Below, piece by piece: positions 11,769 to 23,778 of a DNA stretch of 64,000 nt; position 1 is the stretch's first letter, and every line of letters begins with the position of its first letter. The DNA is from Naematelia aurantialba. Taxonomy: Eukaryota > Basidiomycota > Tremellomycetes > Tremellales > Naemateliaceae. A program made the position numbers and the translations under genes. The stretch lies in contig JAKFAO010000009.1 in the NCBI GenBank assembly GCA_021527695.1, positions 434,001-498,000 on the forward strand, given 5' to 3'. Under the pieces are notes generated by a model. The model was not told where the DNA came from. It was given only the letters and a program-made list of their open reading frames with translations, and made no database searches.

Positions 11769-14712
11769 ATGGTGTCCTCACTCTACGTCTCTCTCAAAGC
11801 CGACCTCAACGACCTATGCACCTCGCTCGCAGCTGAACGCGAGTCTTCCTATACCTCGACATCTCCACCTCCCGTCCTCCCGGCTATCCCATCGGACCAC
11901 CTGCGCCCGAGAATAGAAGATATATGGACCTCGTCGTTCAGCTCTCCAGGCGCTTCAGGTAGCCGACATCCAGAAGTTGTCCGCAGCGTGCTTGATCTCC
12001 TTGGAAGGGAAGTCGTCGTGGCTCCTCTGGCTAGTGGGGAGGTGAGTTGCAAAACACGGACAAGGTTGTCAGCTGACATTCATCATTAGATCCAGCAGCC
12101 TGACACCTCGGCATCGAAGAATGACCAGTGTCGATTTCAGACCACTCTGCAGGACCGACTGGACGTGCTCTTGACTCTGTACGAGTTCGCCTCGGCGTCC
12201 CTCCCTGGTAAGTATTGAGATGGCCATACACCCTCAATTACGCTGATCTCGACCGCCTCCATAGATGCTGCTCTACTCGAGCCAGGAGCCGTGTTCATGC
12301 CGCTCATCGAAGAGCTCGTCGAGCTGATCTCGATCGACAACTGGCGCGATCTATGGGAGTATGTCGAGACACGCGCAAAGCGCTTCGCAAAGGTGGGTTA
12401 AGAGCCGCCCTTCTTCCGTATTCCGCATTCCACAAGCCGCATCCCGTTCCGTGTTCCGCATTCGAGGTGTCTGGATCACCGCGTATGCTGACTCTGCTAG
12501 AACATGCCTCCTTCTCGAGGCAAGTCGCTCAACTTTCTGCGTATCATGAATGGTTTCCTGCGTTTCCTTCCCCGGACGCCAGAGGATCTTGCCTTTCGCG
12601 GACGGATACACCAAGTGTCCAGCTCGATCATCAAGCTCGCCGATAAGAGTGCGGTCAACATGAGAGGCGACTACAATGATCTCAAAACGACATGGGAAGG
12701 TCAGGGCGAGGACCTGAAGACTGACAAGGAGGAGAAGACGCCAGGAGAGGGTGACGGAGATGTCACCATGGCAGATGAGGCGAGTAAGACCAAAGGTGAG
12801 CCACGCGCTGCCGGCAGGACATAAGCGACAGAGCTTAAATCTGCAGAACTCGACTTCTATTCGTCGCTGTGGTCGTTGCAGCAATTCCTGGCCGTCCCAC
12901 CTGCACTCGCAGGACCGCCAGTCACTGCCCCGGACGGCACTACCCAAACCCCGTTCCAGCAGTTCCGCACCGAGTCGGACTTTGTTCTCCCTAGATTGTT
13001 TGAGCAAACGCAGAAGGAGCAGAGTATCGCTGCCAAGGATCCAGTCGCTGTTGGCGGGAAGCGGAAACGAGGAGAGGAAGACTTTTTCCATCCGCGTTAC
13101 CTGACTGCAAAACGCCTCCTCGAGCACGAGGTGGGTCTGTGATAGTCGGAACTCTACAGGCTTGCTGATTGGTTTCGGACAGTTGTCGGATGCGGCTTTT
13201 CGGCGGCAGATCCTAGTCCAATACTGCATCCTCTTCCAGTTTCTCCTGCACCTCACGCCGAGTAGCGCGTCCAAGCAGGCGTTCACCGGTGGCATGCCCA
13301 AGACTTTCGTACTTGCCGGAGAAGACGAGGTGTGGGTTCGATTCACTGTCGGATCTATCAAAGATGAGCTGCGCAAAATGGGTGTCGACGGAGTCGAGTT
13401 TGAAGACACCGTGATGTCCATCATCAAGAAAGAACAGCATTACGTGAGTTGGCCGTGCTGCACCATACCGCGACGTGCTCTGATCATACGGATGAACGAC
13501 AGGCCGACTGGAAAAATGTCGCTTGTCAAGAATCTGTGTTCGAGGTACCTCCGCTTGACCCGAAGGAGGGCGTCGAAGCGGCGAGAAAGTGGAAACCGCG
13601 CCAACGAGCGCCATGGCCATATCCCCACAAGGTCGGCACCCGTGCATTGTCGGCGCTGTGGAAGGATGGATTCCAAAGCATTGACCAGCTGGAATTTCCG
13701 AGACCGTGAGTGGGATGTGGGCTAGGATAAGACGGAAACCTGACAGCGCAGGCTCAAAAACGTCGAAGAGCTCGAGAACGATCTGAGCAAGTTGGAAGAG
13801 GAGGGGCAGAGACTTGAAGCAGAGGGTAAATCACTAGACGCTTCTCAGGTCGAGGTACGTAGCACGCTCCGCCTGTTGCCGCTGGTGCACGAGATGCACG
13901 AGGTGGTTCTCGCTGCGATCTATTAACATTTATCGTAGCTGCAAACATCTCTAAACTGGCGAGCTATTCGAGCGGCCGCGCAGACCGACCTGCGTCATTT
14001 CGGAACCATGGCGCAAAAGCGGTCGATCCACCTGGTCACAAAGGCAAAGGTTCCAGTCAACAAGGCGGTGGCAGTCGCCGGTGGTGGTGGTGAGGACGAC
14101 AAGACGGATGACGAGGACGTCGTCGCGCTCAAGCGAGCCAGTCGGGGCGCTACTGCCACTGCTACCCCGGGGGGAGCTAAGGCTGAAGCAGCTGGCGTCG
14201 AGGAGGTGAATGGAAACGGCGGGGGAGACGCAGACGAAGCAACGGCGGCCGACTTGAACGATGGCGGCGATGCTGAGAGCAAGGTGGTGGAAGATGCCGA
14301 TGCAGGAGATGCGGGAGACGTGGCAGATGCGGGAGATGCGGTAGATGCGGGAGACGCGGTCGAGGGCAATTTCGCAGACACAGAAACGCCCCTCGAGCGC
14401 AAGGCCGACACTGAGGCAGATGGGGTGGACACAGCACCGGTCGCCGCCGGCCGCGCTGACAACAACGACAACGGCATCGGCACCGGGACAGAAGACACGA
14501 CCACAGCGTCGCAAATGGAGCCAGATGAGACTGCAGATAACAGTGCCGACGTCAAGGTCATCACAGACCCCGGCGGACTGCTTACTGCTATAGAAGGGCA
14601 GGGGAACGAGGATGTGGCGATGGCCGAAAACGGCGGTGTGGGCAGTGGTGCAGACCCGCAGGCCGTTGCTGGTAATGGAGAAGAGGGAGGGGCAGAGGGC
14701 GATGACCGTTAA
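11769..14712 (+). CDS. HPR1: THO complex subunit 1 (Hpr1/THOC1)
   Basis: Core THO subunit coupling transcription elongation to mRNA export. Nine exons (11769-12041, 12090-12207, 12265-12392, 12501-12795, 12847-13130, 13183-13443, 13503-13705, 13752-13854, 13939-14712) join without a frame break to 812 residues. Family marks are LNFLRIMNGFLRFL followed by FRGRIHQVSSSIIKLADKS (compare THOC1 FCGRIQLFLARLFPLSEKSG), then DFYSSLWSLQQF, DEVWVRFTVGSIKDEL and NWRAIRAAAQTDLRHF. The last exon carries a long, acidic, Ala/Asp/Gly-rich tail with a repeated DAGDA-like unit, unlike the ordered core. THOC1 in animals has a death domain here instead; none is visible. Confidence 0.88.
14285..14365 (+). repeat. 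in-frame GATGCGGGAGA-type repeat in the HPR1 tail
   Basis: Imperfect tandem of 9-12 nt units coding for Asp-Ala-Gly-Asp-Ala/Val repeats in the disordered C-terminal tail. Unit lengths are multiples of three. Confidence 0.7.
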
Positions 14713-14987
14713 GCGATGATCGTTGACGGTGATCCGCGAGTATAGTGAAGACGTACGGCTACATGTCCATCTGCTCTTGTCATGCATCCTGCATCATGCT
14801 GGCACGTCTATAGGCAATGCTGCCGAATTGCCACCATGGGACCATGGGAGGGGAAGATGACGTGTCATTATTCGTGACCAGTGACGCCGGACACCACCGG
14901 TCCCGACACCTCTACAGACTACTCTCTTGCTTCTGCTTTGACATCTAGCCGTCTCGTCCCCTCCAAGACAGAGTAGAGCAGAACAGG

Positions 14988-17900
14988 ATGGTGAGTATGC
15001 GGTCGATAGGGCTCTCAGTCAGTAGTGCTCCAGGAAGGAAGGAGCCAAGGGGGAAGGAGCGAAGAGGGAAGGAGCGAGGGAGCGGAGGGACGATGGGAGA
15101 AATCGAGAAGGAGCGGAGGGGCGTTGGGAGAAATCGACGAGGAGAAAAGACGAGGAAGCAGCCAAGGAATGGAGGGAGCAGGGGAAGGGCACAAGAGGGT
15201 CGAGCTGACACGTACAGGCGGGCGCAATGGACAGAGCAAAGCGGGATCTCCCGAAAGTAAGTCCAACACCCATGACAACGAGCTCTCGAAACCCGCTTTC
15301 AATACCCAGCAAATCAGTCCTCCACATCCAACAACCCGGCCGAGCAACTAGCCTAGACGCTCCTCAATCGCCTTTGGCTCAGAGCCGTCTCATGCTGACT
15401 TGTGGTAGATCCGTGATGAAGAGCGCGAGCGCATGTTGGGATCGGTCTACTCGTGCGTCCCTCGGCTCAGCTTTCGTGTCCTCCCCTCCGACTGGCAGCA
15501 CTGACCTTGTCTGTTCCGTTTCTGTATCCTCCTCTCCAATCCAACCATGCACCGTCCATCCGACCCACCGATACCGTCTTCCTCGCTCAATGATCATTGG
15601 CATTGGCATCCCGGTCTATTCTCGTACTCCTTACCAAATCGTTGTTGCCCATTGCCCATCGATGGCCTCTTCCGCATCACAGCGTCTCCGGCCCCGTCGT
15701 GATTGGCGAGAACATGCGTGGATGTGCAATGTACGAACTGGTCCGCGTTGGCCATGACGAATTGGTCGGAGGTAAGCTGATACCTTCTTTTCTGCGGTCT
15801 CAGCTAACGTCGTGCAGAGGTCATTAGGATCGAGGCGGATCGCGCTACCATCCAGGTGTACGAGGAAACATCGGGTGTGACTGTCGGTGATCCCGTGCTG
15901 CGGACTGGCAAGCCCCTCAGTGTCGAGCTGGGTCCCGGTGAGCTCACTCCATTTCCTTGTATAGGTGGTAGCTTACATACCAGGCTTGATGACCAATATC
16001 TACGAGTGGGTCTACGACCTGCAGTGGTGGTGCTAATCTTTAGTGGTATTCAACGACCCCTCAAGTCGATCCAGGAAAAGTCTCAGTCTATCTACATCCC
16101 CCGTATGTGCAGTTGAACCAAACGCATCGCGTACATATCAGCTCACGTTGCAGGCGGTATCAATACCCACTCGCTCGATCGCGAGATCAAATGGGACTTC
16201 AACCCTGCCCAGTTCAAGGTCGGCGACCATATTTCCGGTGGAGACATCTTTGGTGCTGTCTACGAAAACTCGCTGGTTGACAACCACAAAATCATGCTTC
16301 CCCCGCGAGCCATGGGTACCATCACCCGCATAGCAGAGAAGGGCAGCTACACCGTTGATGTGAGTCAGCAATCTTGTATGCCGCTGATGGATAGGACATT
16401 GTGCTCGAGACCGAGTTCCAGGGCAAGACGACTGAGCACAAGATGATGCAGCTGTGGCCCGTGCGAGCGCCCCGACCAGTTGCTGAGAAGGAGACTGCTA
16501 CTTACCCCCTCTTCACGGGTCAGCGGGTTCTGGATGCACTGTTCCCATGTGTTCAGGGTGGCACTACTGCTATTCCCGGAGCCTTTGGATGGTGAGTTGT
16601 CTGTATCGGACTGAGCTGATATGGTAGTGGAAAGACTGTCATCGTGAGTTTTCATGCCCGTTTGATGCAGGGGCTCACCAGAGCAGAGTCAAGCACTTTC
16701 CAAGTTCTCCAACTCGGACATCATTATCTACGTCGGATGTGGCGAGCGTGGAAACGAGATGGCGGAGGTGTTAGCCGATGTGAGCGATGAGTGCTAGTTC
16801 TGGCATGGTCATCAAGCTTACGTCCCAGTTCCCGGAACTTACGCTCGAGCGAAACGGCCGCGCAGAGCCGATCATGAAGCGTACTGCTCTGGTCGCCAAC
16901 ACGTCCAACATGCCTGTCGCCGCTCGAGAAGCCTCCATCTACACCGGTATCACCCTGTCCGAGTACTTCCGTGACCAGGGCCAGAATGTTTCCATGATGG
17001 CCGATTCGACGTCGCGATGGGCCGAGGCGCTCCGAGAGATTTCGGGTCGTCTGGCTGAGATGCCGGCTGATTCGGGATACCCTGCGTACCTCGGTGCCAA
17101 GCTGGCTGGGTTCTACGAACGTGCAGGCAAGGTGTCGTGTCTCGGTAGCCCACAGCGACACGGTACTGTGTCGATCGTTGGAGCGTGAGTTTCTAGTGTT
17201 GCTGAAAGCTGAATATAGTGTCTCGCCGCCTGGTGGTGACTATTCAGATCCCGTTACCAGTGCCACTCTCGGTATCGTGCAGGTCTTGTAAGTCGGACAT
17301 CTGATCAAGGGATCTGGCTGATCATGACAGCTGGGGTCTCTCAAAGGCGCTTGCTCAGCGGAAACGTGAGTCGTAGTGATGCCATTCGCTGATGACCAGA
17401 TTTTCCCTCGGTCGACTGGAAGTGAGTGGCCTACCGGGCTACTGGGTTTACAACAACTGATGGGGACAGCGTGTCGTACTCGAAATACCTCAAAGTCCTT
17501 GACCCGCACTACGAGAAGAGCAACCCCGGTTTCATTGAGCTTCGAACGCGAGCCAAGGAGATCTTGCAGAAGGAGCGAGACTTGGCGGAGATTGTGCAGC
17601 TGGTCGGCAAGTCGGCGCTGGGCGAGGGTGACAAGATTACCTTGGAAGTGGCCACCATGCTCAAGGTGAGTCGTCGTGCGACTTTTTTTTGCCTGTTCTC
17701 GCTCTTCTCCTGCTGGCTGCCCTCCCAGAGAGGAGCTTTCTGATCATTCAGGATGACTTTTTGCAACAAAACGGTATCTCCGAGTACGACCGCTACTGCC
17801 CGTTTTACAAGACGGTCGGCATGCTGCGCAACTTTGTGACGTTCCACGACTCTGCGCAACGGCTGGTCGAGACGAGCGACCTGACATTTGCCAAGGTGCG

Positions 17901-18091
17901 TTGCTTTGTATCCGTCAAGGTATCCCGTCGGGCTGATGGCATAGATCCGTGACTCGGCTTCCGATGTGATCTACAAGCTGTCGCAGATGAAGTTTGAGTC
18001 GCCCAACACGCAGTCGGAGGAGGACATCAAGGGCAAGTTTGAGCAGCTGTACAATGAGATTGGCGAGACGTTTAGGCGGCTGCAAGAGTAG
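14988..18091 (+). CDS. VMA1: V-type H+-ATPase catalytic subunit A
   Basis: ATP-hydrolysing subunit of the vacuolar proton pump V1 sector. The first coding exon is only the ATG at 14988-14990, followed by a 227-nt AG-rich intron; exon 2 (15218-15256) gives [13 protein letters not shown] and exon 3 [15 protein letters not shown]. Later come [20 protein letters not shown] and GIQRPLKSI, then the P-loop GAFGCGKT, split across three exons by a 16-nt microexon at 16628-16643 that codes the Walker A Gly-Lys-Thr. Then [31 protein letters not shown] (Walker B region), GDYSDPVT and the C-terminal helical domain to the stop at 18089-18091. No intein interrupts the P-loop region, unlike S. cerevisiae. 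Every exon joins in frame. Confidence 0.96.
15033..15130 (+). repeat. AG-rich repeat in VMA1 intron 1
   Basis: Imperfect GGAAGGAGCGAAGAG-type units. This is the one intron tract in the window that is purine-rich on the sense strand. Confidence 0.6.
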
Positions 18092-18124
18092 ATGGGTGTC
18101 GTGGTTAGAACAAGTTATGCACTG

Positions 18125-18174
18125 CACGTGGGATGCACGCGGTTTGCACGTGGGATGCACGCGGTTTGCACGTG
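18125..18174. promoter_or_regulatory. triple CACGTG array with 22-bp period
   Basis: CACGTG occurs at 18125-18130, 18147-18152 and 18169-18174, once per unit of a direct repeat of about 22 bp. The array starts 34 bp after the VMA1 stop and ends 203 bp before the ATG of the CysA-like gene. CACGTG is the Cbf1-type site; in yeast Cbf1 activates sulfur amino-acid genes. Role here is inferred. Confidence 0.65.
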
Positions 18175-18376
18175 GAACTGCATGTGAAGGCACGGGTGGA
18201 GGCCTGTGATTTCGGAATTTGACCTCTGGCGTGCTCGATGACGGTTTTGTGGATTTTTAGGCAGCCAAGGTGGGTATGGGTATATGCATTGCATCTCGAC
18301 AAACGACACGAGTGACTCACCGTGCTGCGGGCCATTACAGGTGTGCAGCAGCAGCAGCTAGTCTAGGGATCGAAAG

Positions 18377-21243
18377 ATGCCACCGAAACCGCGTGTGCCG
18401 GCACTCCCGCGGTCACTGCACTTGACAGCGACGGCCAAACCTCCCCCAGCATCCACATCAGCATCAGCATCCACATCAGCATCAGCATCCACATCCACAT
18501 CAGCCTCAGTGGTCACGGGTAATTCGGTGGCTAGGGCTGGGGCGAGCTGGTTTCCGCATCCGAAACCGCATTTGGCGCGATACCACCTCGAAGCGAGCTC
18601 GTCGGCGGCAGCGGCGGCGGCGGTAGCAGGGGGGTCGTCGTCGTCGTCGAGCCCTGCTCTGACGGATTTTGCGGAACCGCGGTTCGTGCCGCCGCGATCG
18701 CCGCGACTGCCAGCGCGGCGGCAGCCTGCGTTCAGCCCGGGGGGGTTTGGCCTGGCAGGCGGACGACAGAGGTCGGTGCAGCTGCAGCTGCAGCCGCAGA
18801 CGGCGTCAGAGTCGAGCGGGAACAGCAAGGAACGGGAGATCGAAGAGCTGCGTAAGCGCGACGAGGAGATTGGGCGAGACGAGTTGCGGATCGAGGGGAA
18901 TGAGGGGAAAGAGGAGGCCGAGGCGTGTTATGTGGTAGGTGTCAGCTGGTTGTCGCTCTGGGCTTCTGGAGCGTTTCTCCTGTGTCGGATTTCCTCTCCA
19001 AGCTCCGTCTCCAAGTTCTCTCTGATCCCAATTCCCTCTCGCCCCAAGCTTCCTCTGGCCCAAGCTTCGTTCAACCCAAGTCGCCTCACCTCATTCCCTT
19101 TTCAGGTTCCCTACTCCGTTCAACCCAAGTCCCCTCACCTGATTCCTTCTGCAAGGTGCTCTGGCCGCGATATGTCTGTGACTTTGCGTGCAGCTAACCC
19201 TCTCGCCTAGCCGCCACCAACGACGATGGTGCACCACTCGGCCTCGTCTCTCCCGCTGCTGTACTCGCCATCGCCGCTGCCGCCGTTCCAAATAGCGTAC
19301 GAAACGTGGGGCACGCTCAACGCGGACCGGTCCAACGCGATCCTCCTGCACACCGGGCTCTCGGCGTCGTCGCACGTCGCGTCGGGCGGCAACGGCGTCG
19401 CGCGGTCCACGTCGTCCAAGCCGGGCTGGTGGGAGGCGTTTGTCGGGCCTGCGAAATCGATCGATACCGACAAGTTCTTTGTGATATGCACAAACGTCCT
19501 CGGCGGGTGTTTCGGCTCGACCGGGCCGTCGTCGCCGTACCCCCCGGGCGATGGCGAGACGCGATGGGCCACGCGGTTCCCGCTGCTGAGCATACACGAC
19601 ATGACGCGCGCGCAGCTCAGCCTGCTGGACGAGCTGGGGATCGACACGCTCTACGCCTCGGTGGGCAGCAGTATGGGCGGACAGCAGAGCCTGAGCCTCG
19701 CCTACCTCGCGCCGCAAAGGGTCGGCCGCGTCGTCAGTATCTCCGCAACAGGGCGGAGCGGCCTCGGCGGCGTGGGGATGCGCTACGCCCAGAGGAGCGG
19801 TGAGTCGCCCACCGGACTGTCTTGCCACTCTCACCACGCCGTGCCACTTGCGCTCTCCGACGGCTAGCGTGTTGCCCTGTGGGCGTGTAGCCCTGTTAGC
19901 GGGCAGCCTGGTTGTCGTTTTCTGTCCTGCTCTTGCGCCCGCTCTCCGCACAGCAGCTGATGGCGCAGTGCTCATGTCCGACCCAAACTGGAACAGAGGG
20001 TTCTACTACGACGGCGTCCCTCCACACACAGGCATGAAGCTGGCGCGGCGTAAGTCACCTGCCATGACTGCATCTGACATGCCATTCCGGCACCGTCCAC
20101 GTTCACGTCCACGTCCACGTCCACCACCGGGTCTGACCGCCCTGACACAATCTTCGCTGTGCATTCATCCATCAACACCGACCTACCGTCACGTTATGGT
20201 CCACACATCCATCTTAACCCCCACTCCACCCCGCACACGCTGACGGCGCAGAAATCGCCACGATCACGTACCGCTCCGGACCCGAGTGGGAGCAGCGATT
20301 CGGGCGTCGCATGCTCTCGGAGCAGGCGGCGGCGGCAGGCAGCGGCGGTGCCGGTGAGGACGAGATTCCGAGGCTGAGCCCGGACTTTCTGATCGAGACG
20401 TATCTCGACCACCAGGTGCGTCGTCCTTCTCTTCTCCTTTCCTTCTCTTCTCTCTCCCTTCTCTTCTCCCTGCCCTTCTCCCCTGCCTCCCTTCTCTTCT
20501 CTCTCCCTTCTCTTCGGCCTCTCCTTCTCCCTGCCTCTCCCTGCTGCCTTCTTCACACAGTTACTGGCTACGCCGACATGACTTGATCCTATCCTATTGC
20601 TCCATAGCTGCGTGGACGGGACACATCATCCCGCTCCGCAGCTAGACTGAGATATGAGCGCTGAAACTGCTTCTAGGGAGAACGCTTCTGCCTGACGTAC
20701 GACGCCAACTCGATGATCTACCTATCCAAAGCGATGGACCTGTTCGACATGACTGCGCCCGCGCTGACGCTGCTCGCAACGCGCTTCAACGCTGCGTACC
20801 CCTCTCTCCCGCCGTTCCCCCTCCCCTCCGACCCGCCCACCGTCAACGCCTATTCGGCGCGGCCCACGCCCCCTAGCCCCGCTGCCGGGGACGGGGTGGA
20901 AGTGGATGTGAAAGCAGAGAAAGCGGAGAAAGCGGAGAAAGCGGAGAAAGCAGAGAAAGCAGAGAAAGCGCGCACGGAGCGATTCATACCCACCTCGAAA
21001 TCGCCACACCTGCCAGAACTCGCCGCCGGCCTAAAACGGCTGAAAGACATCCCCGCGCTCGTGCTCGGCGTCCAGAGCGACGTGCTCTTTCCCGTCGAGC
21101 AGCAGAGGGAGCTGGCAGACGCGCTCACGCTGGCAGGTAACGACCGCGTCACGTACTACGAGCTCGGAGGCGTCTGGGGCCATGATACCTTTTTGCTGGA
21201 TCTGCAGAACGTCGGCGGCGCCATCAGGGGGTTCTTGCATTAG
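18377..21243 (+). CDS. cysA: CysA-type serine O-acyltransferase (homoserine acetyltransferase family)
   Basis: Alpha/beta-hydrolase acyltransferase that activates serine for cysteine synthesis. The core matches the fungal CysA branch rather than Met2: [47 protein letters not shown], the nucleophile elbow [26 protein letters not shown], and [17 protein letters not shown]. The triad is complete: Ser in GSSMGG, Asp in [12 protein letters not shown], His in GHDTFLLD. A long N-terminal extension, Ala/Ser/Pro-rich with a coil-like [11 protein letters not shown] segment, could hold a mitochondrial signal but is not a clean presequence. Five exons; the first intron is about 280 nt and contains a near-exact 29-nt direct repeat. 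A Lys-Ala-Glu tandem interrupts the poorly conserved region before the Asp. Acetyl- versus succinyl-donor, and serine versus homoserine, cannot be settled by eye. Confidence 0.85.
20417..20540 (+). repeat. CT-rich minisatellite in the fourth intron of the CysA-like gene
   Basis: Repeated CTTCTCTTCTCTCCC-type units on the sense strand between the donor after LDHQ and the CTAG acceptor before GERFCLTYD. Confidence 0.75.
20912..20968 (+). repeat. in-frame GCGGAGAAA tandem repeat
   Basis: About six copies of a 9-nt unit coding Ala-Glu-Lys inside the CysA-like protein, in a variable loop between the catalytic Ser and Asp. The length is a multiple of three so the frame is kept. Confidence 0.85.
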
Positions 21244-21525
21244 TCCTATGGCTAGCCAGGCATGCGCTGGTCCTTGTACCCCGACAAGCTCCGGTCGGCG
21301 TCATTCTCCGTCACTCGTCGTCATTCGCCGTCACTCGTCGTCACTCCAAGCTGGTCGTCCAGTCAGCACGCACAGTTCCCCGTACTATCAATCCATCCAG
21401 CCAATAGTAAAATCACCGGACAGGCGACCCCGACCTACACGCGGCCGCGGAAGTCCAATTATTGTTGTATCCCCAACATGCATGTACAACTGTATACCTC
21501 GATCCGGCATTTGCCGTGATAACGC
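21244..21525. other. convergent intergenic spacer with CGTCAYTC repeats
   Basis: Between the stops of the CysA-like gene and ATG18. At about 21298-21347 there are five imperfect copies of CGTCATTC/CGTCACTC. No coding signal seen. Confidence 0.5.
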
Positions 21526-23324
<1,799 letters not shown>

Positions 23325-23778
23325 GTTGTGAGAATGCAACAACGCCGGGTCACGGTGCGAGAAGGATTCACTACGCAGGACAAAGGGGTAATACCGCGGA
23401 CCAAGTCCTCTGCTCTGTCGCTCTTGAGAAACGGCCAGTCCGGGCTGTTCAGCAGCACCTGTGCTCGGTAGTTGACTTGGAGAATCTGGCTGTAGCGTTA
23501 TAGTAGAGATACGAATGGAACTGTATACAAGAGCTTGAGAGAGCGAGGACAGAGAAGGAAGTGACGTCGAAGAACATTATTGGGGGTAATCACTCATTGG
23601 CCCGTGCTCGGGTGGCGACGGAAGCATTTATACTGCAAAAGGTGGGTTCCAGGCGGCAGAGGCGGACTGAGCCATGGCTAATGGGCGATGCATGCAAGAT
23701 GCGGAGGATACTGATACAGAGACACGCAGAATGGATACACAGACGGGCGTTCCAGGAGGACATGCAGCAAGCAGGCAA
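23325..23778. other. ATG18 upstream region
   Basis: 454 bases between the ATG18 start and the BRL1 stop, both genes leftward. No conserved ORF, RNA gene or repeat recognised; presumed ATG18 promoter and BRL1 3' UTR. Confidence 0.4.

Noticed and set aside
12351..13427. 358-codon frame antisense to HPR1
   Set aside because: It crosses six introns of a gene whose exons join perfectly; no recognisable domain.
16590..16760. Possible intein in VMA1 near the P-loop
   Set aside because: The P-loop is interrupted only by two short introns around a 16-nt exon; no endonuclease or intein motifs are present.
19091..19975. 294-codon open frame antisense to the CysA-like gene
   Set aside because: GC-rich shadow of the well-supported sense exons; Arg/Pro/Ala composition and no family signature.
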